This document shows positions 48,321 to 59,619 of a stretch of DNA of 64,000 nucleotides, in pieces. Origin of the DNA: Heterostelium multicystogenum (Eukaryota; Evosea; Eumycetozoa; Acytosteliales; Acytosteliaceae). The position numbers were made by a program, and so were the translations under genes. The stretch is from contig RCNN01000043.1 of the NCBI GenBank assembly GCA_003667245.1, positions 45,485 through 109,484 on the forward strand, read 5' to 3'. Position 1 is the first letter of the stretch. Every line of letters begins with the position of its first letter. The notes beneath the pieces were generated by a model. That model ran no database searches. It saw only the letters and a program-made list of their open reading frames with translations, and was not told the origin of the DNA.

Positions 48321-49273
48321 TTAGATGATTGAACATCTACTTGGTTCAACTGCTTGTTGATCTTTCCTCAGGTGACCAATAAAATAGTGATTGTTTAAAA
48401 GTTGGAGCATTGTCTTTGAGTGAAATTGTACATTTTCAGTGCCGTCTTTGCCTGCAAATCTGATAAGTGCACGCTTTCCACCCGGGTGGCGATCTATGTA
48501 TGTAGTAATGTCGTAAACCTTGTTATATATAATCATCCAGCAGTCATCGATAGTACAATGCTTGGCTATCTCTTCTAAACTAAAATAATTGTTTTTGATT
48601 CAGCGGATCTTTCAAACTTGTTGGTGTATATTTAGGTAATGATTGGTATTTGTACTTCTTTCTCCTCTTCCTTTTGTTGTTCTTGCTGTATAGGACTATC
48701 TGCTATGATTGTATTCTGCTGTGCTATATCTTTTTCTGTATTCGAACTTTGAGGCGTCAGTGATGTGCTGTTGGTATAAACTTTGGTTGATTGTCTTCTT
48801 TGTTTCTTTTGTTCTGTTGAAATGTTCTCTCCTGAGGATTGCTTTTCAAATTTGATATATATAGGTGCCAGACTACTGTTTGTTTCTTGATTAAACTGCT
48901 TGTGTGTAGAATCGCAGTATGGGTATGCCTTTGATTGTTGACATGTACACAGCGGTATCTTTATATTGGACTTGGCTAGTTTATCACTGTCAAAAGAGTT
49001 AAACAGGATGTCGGATGCGGAATGAAGTTCGTTTGGTAATGGCTCAGTGAAACTTTTCAGTGATTGTGTGATGGTATTTAGTGATTGTGAGAGTGGTCTG
49101 TCACTGTTGTGCTCGATGGTTACTTTTGTACTTGGTTGGTCAGTACTATTTGAAACCATACGCTTCTTTAAGATTGATGATGTAGTTGGTGGAGTAGACT
49201 CCTCTATGTCCGGTATTCCATTGTGCTCATTACAAGAGCAGCCTTTTGAAACCTTACATGAAATTGGTTCCAT
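48321..49273 (-). CDS. CDGSH-type motif fused to a cytochrome b5 domain
   Basis: 316 residues if one base is removed from A4 48582-48585 and from TTT 48659-48661 (plus strand), both extra; corrected length is 317 codons. N-terminal half: polar, Ser-rich, with LCTCQQSKAYPYCDSTH at about residue 110, fitting C-x-C-x2-S-x3-P-x-C-D-x-T-H, a CDGSH iron-sulfur motif with Ser for Gly. The middle is Gln/Glu/Ser-rich. C-terminal part: LFSLEEIAKHCTIDDCWMII, then DITTYIDRHPGGKRAL (heme-ligand HPGG) and FIGHL, a complete cytochrome b5 fold. The second heme-ligand His is probably in VQFHSK. No membrane anchor at the C-terminus. Iron-sulfur plus heme in one chain suggests electron transfer. Confidence 0.8.
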
Positions 49274-50870
49274 TATACTTTTATATATATAATTATAATA
49301 AATATTTAATTAAACTCTATGCTATGTATAATAAATTATAAATGATTAACTAAATTATAAATAGAAATGAAATGTGTTGTAATTAAAATTGTTAATGACT
49401 GACGCTTTTGTTTGTTGGGGAAAAAAACAAAAGGATAAAAATGATTAAAATCACTGTTTTTGTGTTGGTTGTGTTTGTTGGGGGAATTTGTTGTAATGTG
49501 GAATAAAAAGGAAGACTCTGTTGTACCTCGTTATTTATAAATATTTGAGGGTGAATTGTTATTCTAGGTTTTGGTGGTAACTTGTTTTGGTGAATCAATA
49601 AATAAATAAATATTAAATTCTCTTAATCAATTGAAGAAGTTATATTGTTGTTGTTTTTTTGTTTCTAAGTTTTAATTAGTCTTTATCTTGCTACAACTCC
49701 ATTATAGTTAATATCTTTGCATCAAATTGTTATTTCTTTTATCCTGATAATTGTGGTAACACTTTTATAACTGTTATTTATTAATATGTGTGTACTGATT
49801 CACTAAATATAATTATTATTATTATTTTTATTTATTATTTTTAATTAAATTCTAATGATAATTAAAAAATATATATTATTTAATTAAAATCTGCTGTGAT
49901 GGATGGATGGAAAGGATGGTAACTTTGCTGTACTATTTATTATTGGTATATATTATAGATAGTATTTAAACTTTATTAATTATATAATATTAATAATTTA
50001 TGTAATGTTTGCTAATTGTAATGCTAATAATATATATAGTAAATAAAACGAGATAAATAATAATATACGAGAAATTTAAATTAAAAACAACAACTAAAAA
50101 AAAAATGGTATATTTATATTTATATGTTTTAAAACCAACACAACTTGTTCTTATACTCTTCGCTAAAAAAATTCTGAGAGATACTACACCAGAACCTAAT
50201 TAGTGTGGGGACATTTTATTTTTATTGTTTTTTTTGTTTTTTTTTGCATTTTTCATTGTGTTAAAAAAAATTCTCATCCCCAATGTTCTGGAACTTCCAG
50301 AGATATTATTAATTCTCGTGCCAATAATTCGGGATCAATTTTTCTTTGTAATTTTATTTCAATCCCTAATGAAAACAATTATTATTGTTATGAGAGATAT
50401 AGTATCCGAGTTGAGTGACTAAATGTAGTTAAACTTTTCATTGAAACGAAACTGTATGCCAGTTGCTATTAGAAACTCTGAAATTTGATTTCTCATTGTA
50501 TAGATATTGAAGGGAATTACTGAGTAATGAATCATTTGTTTATTTAAATAAATAAATGATACTCTTCTAAAATAAGATATCTAGTGTATTAGTTCATATA
50601 GTGAATTAGTGAAACATAATCGTTTTATCTAAGTCATCTAATATTGCACTGTATATATATATATATATCTTATTTTTCAAAGTGATAGATATAGTTTAGG
50701 CATAAAAAACAAAATTCATATATTAAAACTAACTAAAATCAATCAATCATTGATTTTATTTTGTTTTGATTCGTTAAAAAATTTAAATTTTTGAATTGTT
50801 AATTAACAACAAACAGGTGATCATAAGTTGTTGTTTATTAATAACTAGCTTATCTAATTATTATTAGAAA
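49274..50870. other. 1.6-kb divergent spacer
   Basis: Between the CDGSH-b5 gene (minus) and Arp4 (plus). AT-rich with T-runs near 50220-50245 and (AT)n at 50651-50668. Short ORFs at 49392 and 50203 have no support. Acceptor-like TTATTAG just before the Arp4 ATG hints at a 5'-UTR intron. Confidence 0.45.
50651..50668. repeat. (AT)n microsatellite
   Basis: Nine or so AT units upstream of Arp4. Confidence 0.75.
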
Positions 50871-52487
50871 ATGTATGGTGGAGGTGATGATGTATCTGCT
50901 GTTGTTCTAGATGTTGGAACATCTTACAGTAAAGGTGGTTATGCAGGAGAAGACTCGCCCAAAGCTATATTCCCAACTGTATGTATTTGTTAATCATCAG
51001 TCTATGCATTGTTGTTGTTATTTGATTGTAGTTTTGCTTATTAAAGGATTGGTATATGTAGGATGTTGGTATCACCTATACATCAGGAAAAGACGGTATG
51101 GGTAGGAAGCCGTGAGCATGCCATTGGTGAAGATCAAGATCTCGATCCAGATGTCAAGAAAACCTATTATGTTGGTACAAACTCCATCACTTATAAACGT
51201 CCACATATGGAGATACAGAACCCATTACACGATGGTTTAAGTATGTTTGTTTAGCATTGGTAGTTAAGATGTGAGTGAAAACGGAGTTTAGTTTATTGAC
51301 GATTGTTTGTTTTTGTGTAGTTAAGGATTGGGATGCAATCGAGCATATATGGAATCACGCATTTAGAGAAAGATTGAAACATCAACCCAAACGAGCACCC
51401 AATTTTGTTGGCAGAACCATCATTCAACACTAGACAGATTAGAGAGAAAGTTTCAGAGTTAATGTTTGAGAAGTTTCATACTCCTGCATTATTTATTTCA
51501 AAGAATGCTGTATTGACATCTTTCGCCAGTTGTAAAGCATCATCACTCGTCTTGGATTCCGGTGGTGGAATGACATCTATTGTACCTGTACACGATGGTT
51601 ACGCAATCAAGAATGGTATGTACAGTTTTCATTAATGGTCCTTGATCAATCATATCAAAGCAATAGCTCATACAATGCTTTTCAACAACAACAACAACAA
51701 CAATATTATAGCAATTGTTAAATCAAATCTTGCTGGTAACAAGTTATCATCAGAATACTACAGAGTATTGTCACAAAAGAATATAAAGATCAATCCACAC
51801 AATCTAATTAAGAAAAACATTGGTCAATCATCCCGAATACAATGTTTCAGTTATCGATGCACCAGAGTTGACTGAATCCTACAGAAGATATGTATCATTA
51901 GAAACCATCAGAGATTTAAAGGAATCATCATTCAGAGTATCAAACGGTGCAGTTGGAGATGAGTATGTCTATCACACCAGTAACAGATCAAATTATTCAG
52001 ATGCTAACTCACATACGATATCTATTGATAATAGTATTAATATTGCAACAGTACCATACGAATTGCCCGGATGGTAATCTTTTAGAGGTTGGGTCTGATC
52101 GTTTCCAAATTCCAGAGTTAATGTTTAACCCAACTTCATTGAACGACGAAAAACAACAACTATTTGCCATTACCAAAGATGATTTACGACAGTGTTGAGA
52201 AATGCGATACAGATATCAGAAAGGAGTTGATTGCCAATCTTTTGATGTCCGGTGGAAACACTCTCTTCCAAGGATTCTCAGAGCGTTTGTACATGGAGCT
52301 TGGCGATCTCTCACAGGCATTTGGTAAAGTTAAATTCATTGTACCCAGCCAAAACGAAAAGAAAATATAGTGTTTGGATTGGTGGTTCAATTTTGGGATC
52401 ACTCGGTTACCTTCCAACAAATGTGGATGAGTAAATCAGAGTGGGAAGAGTTTGGTCGTCCCCTTGTAGAGAAGAAAATGTCCATAG
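50871..52487 (+). CDS. arp4: Actin-related protein 4 (ACTL6/BAF53 type), frame broken repeatedly
   Basis: Nuclear Arp, a subunit of INO80/SWR1/NuA4-type chromatin complexes. Exons start at 50871, 51062, 51321 and 51712. [20 protein letters not shown] with GYAGED is the Arp4 N-terminus (compare YGGDEVGALVFDIG). Later text: [46 protein letters not shown] (phosphate loop), [31 protein letters not shown] and [16 protein letters not shown], ending LVEKKCP as in Arp4. At least seven single-base breaks occur, such as an extra C in CCC near 51391, an extra T near 52413 and an extra A in A4 near 52476; motifs continue across each. Gene probably intact in the organism. Confidence 0.88.
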
Positions 52488-53159
52488 AAAACAAAAAACC
52501 ACAAAAAAAAAAACAAAAAATAGAAATCAAACATAACATTTGGATCTAAACAATCTTTGCCCATCAAAAACACCTCTGATAGCACTGGCCTTGTGATCAT
52601 AATAATTATATTAAAAACAAATAAATTAAATGTGTTGGTTTTCTGTGGGAATCAAAAAAGTAAAATGACCCATCAAATAATTTGGTGCAAGAACTAACCA
52701 AACTAAGAAACTCACAGTAGTTTGTTTATTAAGATAAACATCAACCCTCTGCACACTTCGAAGTGCACTGATCAAAAAGTAGGGTTAGCTTTCACAGTAA
52801 CTCGGATAATTTTTTATTTTTTTCGGTGTATTTCGGGTTGAAATCAATCAGACATCATTACCACCACTAATGTTTCCAAAATCACTTTAAACCTTCACGA
52901 AAGTTATTTATATCCCATTAAAAGTATAATCTTTTGATACCCCCTCTATAGTCTATTTACTTTGATTTAAATACTTCTTACATAAAATAATAGTATCTCT
53001 TGAAAATTAGTTAGAAAGTATGTTTTGTTTAAAAAGAAAATAAGTTTATTGATTAAATAATGATATTAATTATTTTGTTTAGTATAAAAAAAACTAATAT
53101 AATCTATTTATCTTATTGTAATACTAATACCTGAAATAAATACTTATAATATATAAAAA
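52488..53159. other. Intergenic spacer
   Basis: 672 bases between Arp4 and the first metallophosphoesterase. A-rich just after the Arp4 stop. Contains the 12-base palindrome CACTTCGAAGTG at 52757-52768. No ORF. Confidence 0.5.
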
Positions 53160-54587
53160 ATGTGTAAAATTAATGTATTTTTTAATATTATATTTTATAT
53201 ATGTATTTTCTTATCTCTTTCCAGAGGTGCAGTACCGACACCTATTCACAATTCTAAAAATGAATCAAAATTAAAATTTGGAGAAGATGGAAAGTTCAAA
53301 ATTGTAATATCATTGATTGTTTATAATAGTATATTATCAATGTTGATGAAGAAATTAATAATTACTATTATTCCAGATAATGTTTACTGATTTACATTAC
53401 GGAGAAGAACGATCTTTTGATATTCTAAATCACCAAGCACAAGGTATATTACAATATATATTCTCCATTAGATATTGTATTAATATTTTTAAAATATTAT
53501 AGTTAAAACTATTGAATTTCGAAAAACCAGATCTCGTTATCTTATCAGGTGATATGATAAGTGGGTATGATTTCTATGATGATAAAAGTTATCAAAATTC
53601 TTGGGAATTAATTACAAAACCTATGAGAGATAGAAATATTCCGTATGTATAATTAAAACTTTTTGGAACATAGAATTTATAATTAATATGTATTTAATAG
53701 TTGGGCAATTACATTTGGAAATCATGATGCTGAAGGTATATACTCCGGTAGGATGTTGATGGATTTGGATAGATCCTATAATGGAAGTTTATCACAATAT
53801 GGTGAAGTTTACGGAATTGGTGTGGCCAATTATATTTTACCAATTATCAGTTCCAATGATGACAAAATAGCTTCGTTGGTTTATATTTTTGATAGTGACA
53901 ACGAAAATTGTGATGAATCAAGTTATTGGGGATGTATTTATAAGGAACAAGTCAGATGGTATGAAGAACAAAGTGAAATATATAATAAGGTAATTATAAT
54001 TAGATTTTTATGAAAAACAATTTAATAATTAATACTTATTTATAAATTTACTTTCAGACACCATCAATTGCATTTGTCCATATTCCACCAATTGAAGCCA
54101 TCGATCTTTGGAATAACTATGAAGTCTATGGTGATTTTGGTGATACACAAGCATGTTGCTATACAACATCAAAATCTGGATTTGTTGATACTATGGTTGA
54201 GAGAGGTGATATCAAAGGACTCTACTTTGGTCACGATCACAGAAATGACTATCATGGAAACTACAAAGGAATAGATATTGGTTATGGAAGAAAGACTGGA
54301 TATGGTTCCTATGATCCAAAGTACCCACAGGGTGCAAGAGTTATTGAAATCGAAGAGAATCCTTTTAGCCACAAAACATGGATTCGTAATGTGTTTGGTG
54401 ATGTCGAGGATCAACCTTTACACAAACCTCTACTCAAGTGCCACGTGTATGTTGTCAACCTGTAAAAGGACCACAAATGTATTGGGTTCCCTACATTGCC
54501 ATTTTTGGTTCTGTTTTTCTCATCGTTTTTATTATACAAATTAAGAAAAGTTTTAACAAATATTCCATTATACCACAAGAATCATAG
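53160..54587 (+). CDS. Metallophosphoesterase, tandem copy 1 (secreted/membrane, PAP-like)
   Basis: Calcineurin-type dinuclear metal phosphoesterase, closest in text to purple-acid-phosphatase-like proteins of plants and dictyostelids. A signal peptide (MCKINVFFNIIFYICIFLSL) is followed by metal motifs in order: FTDLHYG (D-x-H), LSGDMISG (GD), TFGNHDAE (GNHD), FVHIPP (H) and YFGHDHRNDYHG (GHDH). FDSDNENCDE and a C-terminal membrane helix (VPYIAIFGSVFLIVFIIQI) suggest a type I protein facing outside or the lumen. Four introns. Breaks: extra A in A4 53505-53508 and a missing T near 54427, just before the tail. Copy 3 shares nearly identical DNA in the GHDH region. Confidence 0.85.
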
Positions 54588-55047
54588 TTGTATGTATAAC
54601 TACTACTACTTATACTAAAAAAGCAGATATAATTTAAATATATATTCTTCAACAATTCGAATTGTTGATTCATTTAAATAAAAGAATCAGTTGTATTTAT
54701 TAATATATAATTAGTAATACTTTTATAATAATGAAATGAATTATATTTTTGGTGTGTAAAAAATCAACCCATGAGGATGTGTTAGATTGCATTTTCAAAA
54801 TGACAATATTTGTAGATACATCTACCATAGTATATTCAGGGGGTAGAGATGAATGAAAACGAATATTATTATAAATTTACATATTTATTTCTATGTAAAA
54901 TATGTTAATTCATTTTTGTTTGTTCTTTTTTAATCTTTATACTTCAACAAATAGAATTTAATAAATTAATAATAATAGTTTCTAGTAATAATATAGTTAT
55001 TTAAATATTATTGGTATTTTAAATGTAAATAGGAGAAAACTAAAAAT
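54588..55047. other. Spacer between tandem copies 1 and 2
   Basis: 460 AT-rich bases with no ORF. It serves as 3' UTR of copy 1 and promoter of copy 2. Confidence 0.45.
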
Positions 55048-56517
55048 ATGTTAGATATACTTTATACAATAAAATTTAAATATATCCAATTTTCATTATT
55101 ATTATTACTTTTTTATTTATTTATTATATGTGATGCTCAATCAAATGAAAGAAGTTTAAAGTTTAAAAAATGGAAAGTTAAAAATAGTAAGAATTATTTG
55201 TATTAAAATCATGATTTTTAATGATTAATGATACTTACTTTGATTCATGAAAGATACAATTTACAGATCTACACTATGGTGAAAAACATATGTTTGATGA
55301 ACTTAATTATGAAGCTCAGAGTACTTTGATACTTTTTATTATTTAACTAAAACAATTAATACTGACTCTTTGTAAAAAGATAAATTATTAGATTATGAAA
55401 AACCTGATTATGTAATGTTATCAGGTGACATGATTAGTGGATATAATAAAAATTTTTATAGAAATATATCAATATATCACACGATATGGGAGAAATTGAC
55501 AAAACCTATGAGGGATAGAAATATACCGTAAGTATCATCATTGATGGCGACAAATGATATAAAAATTATTTATATATTATTGTTTTATAACTTAGATGGT
55601 CGATAACCTTTGGTAATCATGATGCTGAAGGACCTTATACAAGTAGTCAAATAGTAGATTTAGATTTATCTTTTAATGGTAGTTTAACTCAACATGGTGA
55701 ATTAAAAGGTGTTGGTGAAACAAATTATATAATTCCTATTCTAGCATCGAATTCAAGTGAGATCTCCTCATTGGTGTATATATTTGACAGTGATAATGAA
55801 GGATGTGGAGATCATGGTGATTGGGGATGTATTTTATAAACCTCAGGTAGATTGGTACGAAAAAAATGAGTGATCAATTTAATAAGGTATTTTCTATTAA
55901 GTAATAAGTGATAGATTTATTACTAATAGTTATTAAATAGACACCTTCAGTAGCATTTGTTCATATTCCACCAATAGAGGTTGTAGATTTATGGAATAGT
56001 TTTTGATGTTTATGGAGATTTTGGAGACCCTACCTCATGTTGTTATAGAACAAAAGAATCAAAGTTTGTAAAGAAAATGATAGAAAGAGGTGATATTAAA
56101 GGTCTTTATTTTGGTCATGACCATAGAAATGACTATCATGGTGATTATTATGGAATGGATTTAGGATATGGAAGAAAGACAGGATATGGCTCTTATGACC
56201 CAAAATACACTCAAGGCGCTAGAGTCGTGGAGATTCAAGAGAACCCATTTAAAATAGTTACATGGATTAGAGATGTTCACGGAAATTTAGATATTCAGAA
56301 ATTACACAAACCCAACATTAAGATACCAATGCATTGCTGTGTCGTTGGGGGTATGATTAACAAATCAAACCAGAAATGATTTTTTATTAACTTAACTATT
56401 TTAGAATCTTCATTTAAATCAGATTGGATAGGTTACTGTTTAGTTTTCTCATGTGTAATGCTGGTCGCTTTTCTTATTCAAATTGCCAAAGTTGCTAAAA
56501 CTAAAAATGATGAATAG
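55048..56517 (+). CDS. Metallophosphoesterase, tandem copy 2
   Basis: Same family and layout as its neighbours: signal peptide (FSLLLLLFYLFIICDA), QFTDLHYG, LSGDMISG, TFGNHDAE, FVHIPP and YFGHDHRNDYHG, then a C-terminal membrane helix (CLVFSCVMLVAFLIQI) and a short basic tail. An additional intron separates the tail exon (starts at about 56404). Four extra bases break the frame: in the A5 before the first donor (near 55184-55188), T4 55832-55835, the A7 near 55860-55866, and the T5 near 56000-56004. It is the most divergent copy in sequence. Confidence 0.82.
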
Positions 56518-56878
56518 TGTACTTGATCATTATTAACTATTCTTTAAGTTTAAGGAGAACACATAATTAACCACTGACTTGGTATTGCCACGTTTTGAAG
56601 TTGATATGAGTTTGATGATTTGCACTGAAATCCATAATAGAAATCAATTTTAGTTTAATGTGTAATCAATAAATCATGAATCTTTATTTAACAGGATTAT
56701 TTATACAGAAAACGAGGTCTGACAATTCATTGCAAGCTGGCTTTCTATAACCAAATATAGTAATTGACTAAAATACAGGTTTCCATTATATTAATTGGAA
56801 AATACAAATATAACAATTAACTATAAATTTTTTAATATAAATACTGGAAAAATGGAGTAATAATCAATAGGTAAAGAA
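56518..56878. other. Spacer between tandem copies 2 and 3
   Basis: 361 AT-rich bases, no ORF. Confidence 0.45.
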
Positions 56879-58502
56879 ATGAAATCATTGAAACTATTTT
56901 TATTTCAAATATTGGTATTAATACTATATATTGGTTTTAGTCCTCTCGGATATCAGGAATGAGCGCCAAGCTCTAAAATATAAATCTGATGGAACATTTA
57001 AAAATTGTAAGTCTTTTTGTTTCCACACCAAATTATTTCATAAAATTCCTAATAAATATACTTATTATTTTTTAGATAATGTTTACAGATTTACATTATG
57101 GAGAGAAGGATCTATATGATAGGTTAAATTTAGAAAGCTCAAAGTAAGTATTTTAATTATTATTTAGAGAAAATTAATATTTACTATTTTTGTATTAAAA
57201 AGCTAAATTATTGGATTGGGAAAAACCAGATTATGTCATGCTCTCAGGTGATATGATTAGTGGCTATAACGAGATCTTTTTCAAAAATGAATCTAAATAC
57301 AAGTATTATTGGGATACTTTTACCAAACCTATGAGAGATAGAAATATTCCGTAAGTATTTATTAAATTAAAATATAAATGTAGTTTAAGTTGGAAATGTA
57401 AAAATAACTTACTTACATGTTTAAATAGATGGTCAATCACATTTGGTAATCATGATGCAGAGGTATATATCCTTAATAATCAAAAGAGATTCAATTTATT
57501 AACAATTTTTATAGGGACCTTATAATAGTGCTATGCTTATGGATTTGGAATTAACTTACAATGGAAGTTTATCTCAGAGAGGAACAGTTTTTGGCGTTGG
57601 TGAATCCAATTATGTTCTACCAATTCTATCATCTCAATCAGACTCTATTGCTTCATTAATTTATATCTTTGATAGTGATAATGAAGGATGTGGAAATCTT
57701 GGAAATTGGGGTTGTGTATACAAGCAACAAGTCAGATGGTATGAAGAACAAAGTGAACAATACAATAAGGTAAATAAGGTAGATTTTTATAATATTTTAA
57801 TAATAAATACTTACAATTAAATATTTTCAGACACCATCAATTGCATTTGTCCATATTCCACCAATTGAAGCAGTAGAACTTTGGAACAAACATGAAGTTT
57901 ATGGTGATTTTGGTGAACCTTCCTCCTGTTGTTATACAACATCAGAATCCGGATTTGTTGATACCATGGTTGAGAGAGGTGATATCAAAGGACTCTACTT
58001 TGGTCACGATCATAGAAATGACTATCATGGAAACTACAAAGGATTAAATCTTGGTTATGGAAGAAAGACTGGATATGGTTCCTATGATCCTAAATATACC
58101 CAAGGTGCTCGAGTGTTTCTTCTGAAAGAAGATCCTTTTACCTACAGTACATGGATTCGTAATGTGTTTGGAGACATCGAGGACCAACCACTCCATAAAC
58201 CTTCTGACCAAATTCCCTTAGTTTGTTGTGCTCCAGGTAAGTGAAACCCAATCTACAATAATCAATTTAAAATTATAAATTATTCATTAATTATTATTAT
58301 TGTTATTTTAGAAAAATTCAATCCAAATTGGATCATTAGTATATCTATATTATCATTTATTCTAATTGTTATTATGATTATCCATTTTAAAACGGTAAAA
58401 AACAATAATAATCAATATTTAAAATTGGTAACAATTGAAAATAATAATAATTCTAATAATAATAACAATAATATTAGCAATAGTGATATCAATAATCAAT
58501 AG
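56879..58502 (+). CDS. Metallophosphoesterase, tandem copy 3
   Basis: Signal peptide (MKSLKLFLFQILVLILYIG), MFTDLHYGEKD, LSGDMISGYN, TFGNHDAE, FVHIPP, YFGHDHRNDYHG, then a membrane helix (WIISISILSFILIVIMII) and an Asn-rich cytosolic tail unique to this copy. It has an extra intron exactly after D-A-E of the GNHDAE motif (57463-57514) that copies 1 and 2 lack. Two extra bases: T4 near 56936-56939 (signal peptide end) and AAA near 57132-57134. From the Y-N-K exon border to the GHDH block the DNA is far closer to copy 1 than to the adjacent copy 2. Confidence 0.85.
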
Positions 58503-59050
58503 TTTATAGAATACCTCAGAGAGGTGGATGGGCTAACTTTCTAGTTTGATTTTTCATAGAAATAAATTCTAAATTTTAAACATATTTGTTTAGTTTAGTT
58601 TTCACCCCAAGTTCATTATCATTTTATTAAAAGGTTGCAAATATTACCAAAGATCTATTTAGACAACAGAGATTCTTAATATGATACTCATTTTCTCACT
58701 TAAGGGTGGCCATTTTTCATCAATAAATCATTCATGAAGTAAAGTATCTTGGTTTTCATGAATACCCTATTATGAAGATATGTAGTAATAGTATTCTTTC
58801 TTTCCCAAGACATGACAAACCATGGTCTTTACTTTTTTAAGAATTTTTGCGACATGATTTGTCGTAAAAATTGTAAACTAAGAAAAGTAAAAAAATAAAA
58901 TGAATGTTTCAGTGTCATAGTAGTGGGTTGTTGCTTTGGTCTACTAATGTTACAGATATTTTGAAATTTATTGTTAATCTTTGATTATTATAATTTACTA
59001 TCTGATTTTTAATTAAATTAGTATTTTCATATGTTGATTATGTGGTTCTT
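58503..59050. other. Spacer before the inverted-repeat element
   Basis: About 550 AT-rich bases after the last phosphoesterase. No ORF or RNA gene seen. Confidence 0.45.
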
Positions 59051-59196
59051 TATCTTGATTTTATAGGATTAATATAATACTAGAGATGATCAGGATCTTT
59101 TGAATAACACAACATCCAACGTTTGGAGAATGAGGTTATTCACTTTAATCAATTTGATCATCTCTAGTATTATATTAATCCTATAAAATCAAGATA
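59051..59196. repeat. 146-bp element with perfect 42-bp inverted repeats (MITE-like or hairpin RNA)
   Basis: Left arm 59051-59092 and right arm 59155-59196 are perfect reverse complements over 42 bases (they begin TATCTTGATTTTATAGG and end CCTATAAAATCAAGATA). The 62-base centre contains a second stem, TGAATAAC at 59101-59108 with GTTATTCA at 59135-59142. The element starts TA and ends TA, so a TA target-site duplication around 40-bp terminal repeats would fit a mariner-type MITE. A long dsRNA h​airpin transcript is the other reading. No coding sequence inside. It is single copy in this window. Confidence 0.8.
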
Positions 59197-59619
59197 ACAA
59201 TGTATCTGTAGAATTTCAACAAATAATATTATTCCTTAATTATTATTATTTAATATCAATTGATTTAGTCTTTCAGATTGAGATAAGTGAAGAGTAAAAA
59301 GATTGTAATTTTAGAAATGCTCGTTATTTTGAGAAGTCGAATACTTGGAAAAACACAAATTCAAAAATGAAATATTAAATAAAACTATTATAATAAATAA
59401 AAGATTACAACATTCAAATCTGTTTTTTTTTTGATTTTTTGGTTCATCTATTTTTTTTAGAATATTGTATAGTATTGTATTATATTGTTGGTTGACTTCT
59501 CTATCTCTATTTCTCTCTTTTTTGCAATATGGTAGTAGTTGAGATAATAAAGAGTCACTGCTGAATATTACATTGTACATTGATTGATACAATAGTCGAA
59601 TGAGTCTAATCCATCCATC
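59197..59619. other. SMARCAL1 promoter spacer
   Basis: 423 AT-rich bases between the inverted-repeat element and the SMARCAL1 ATG. T-runs near 59417-59457. The minus-strand ORF here is Lys/Asn/Ile noise without family similarity. Confidence 0.45.

Noticed and set aside
53160..58502. Programmed ribosomal frameshifting as the reason for the many frame breaks
   Set aside because: Breaks fall at ordinary 3-8 base runs at different places in each gene, without slippery heptamers plus structure, and three tandem paralogues break at different sites.
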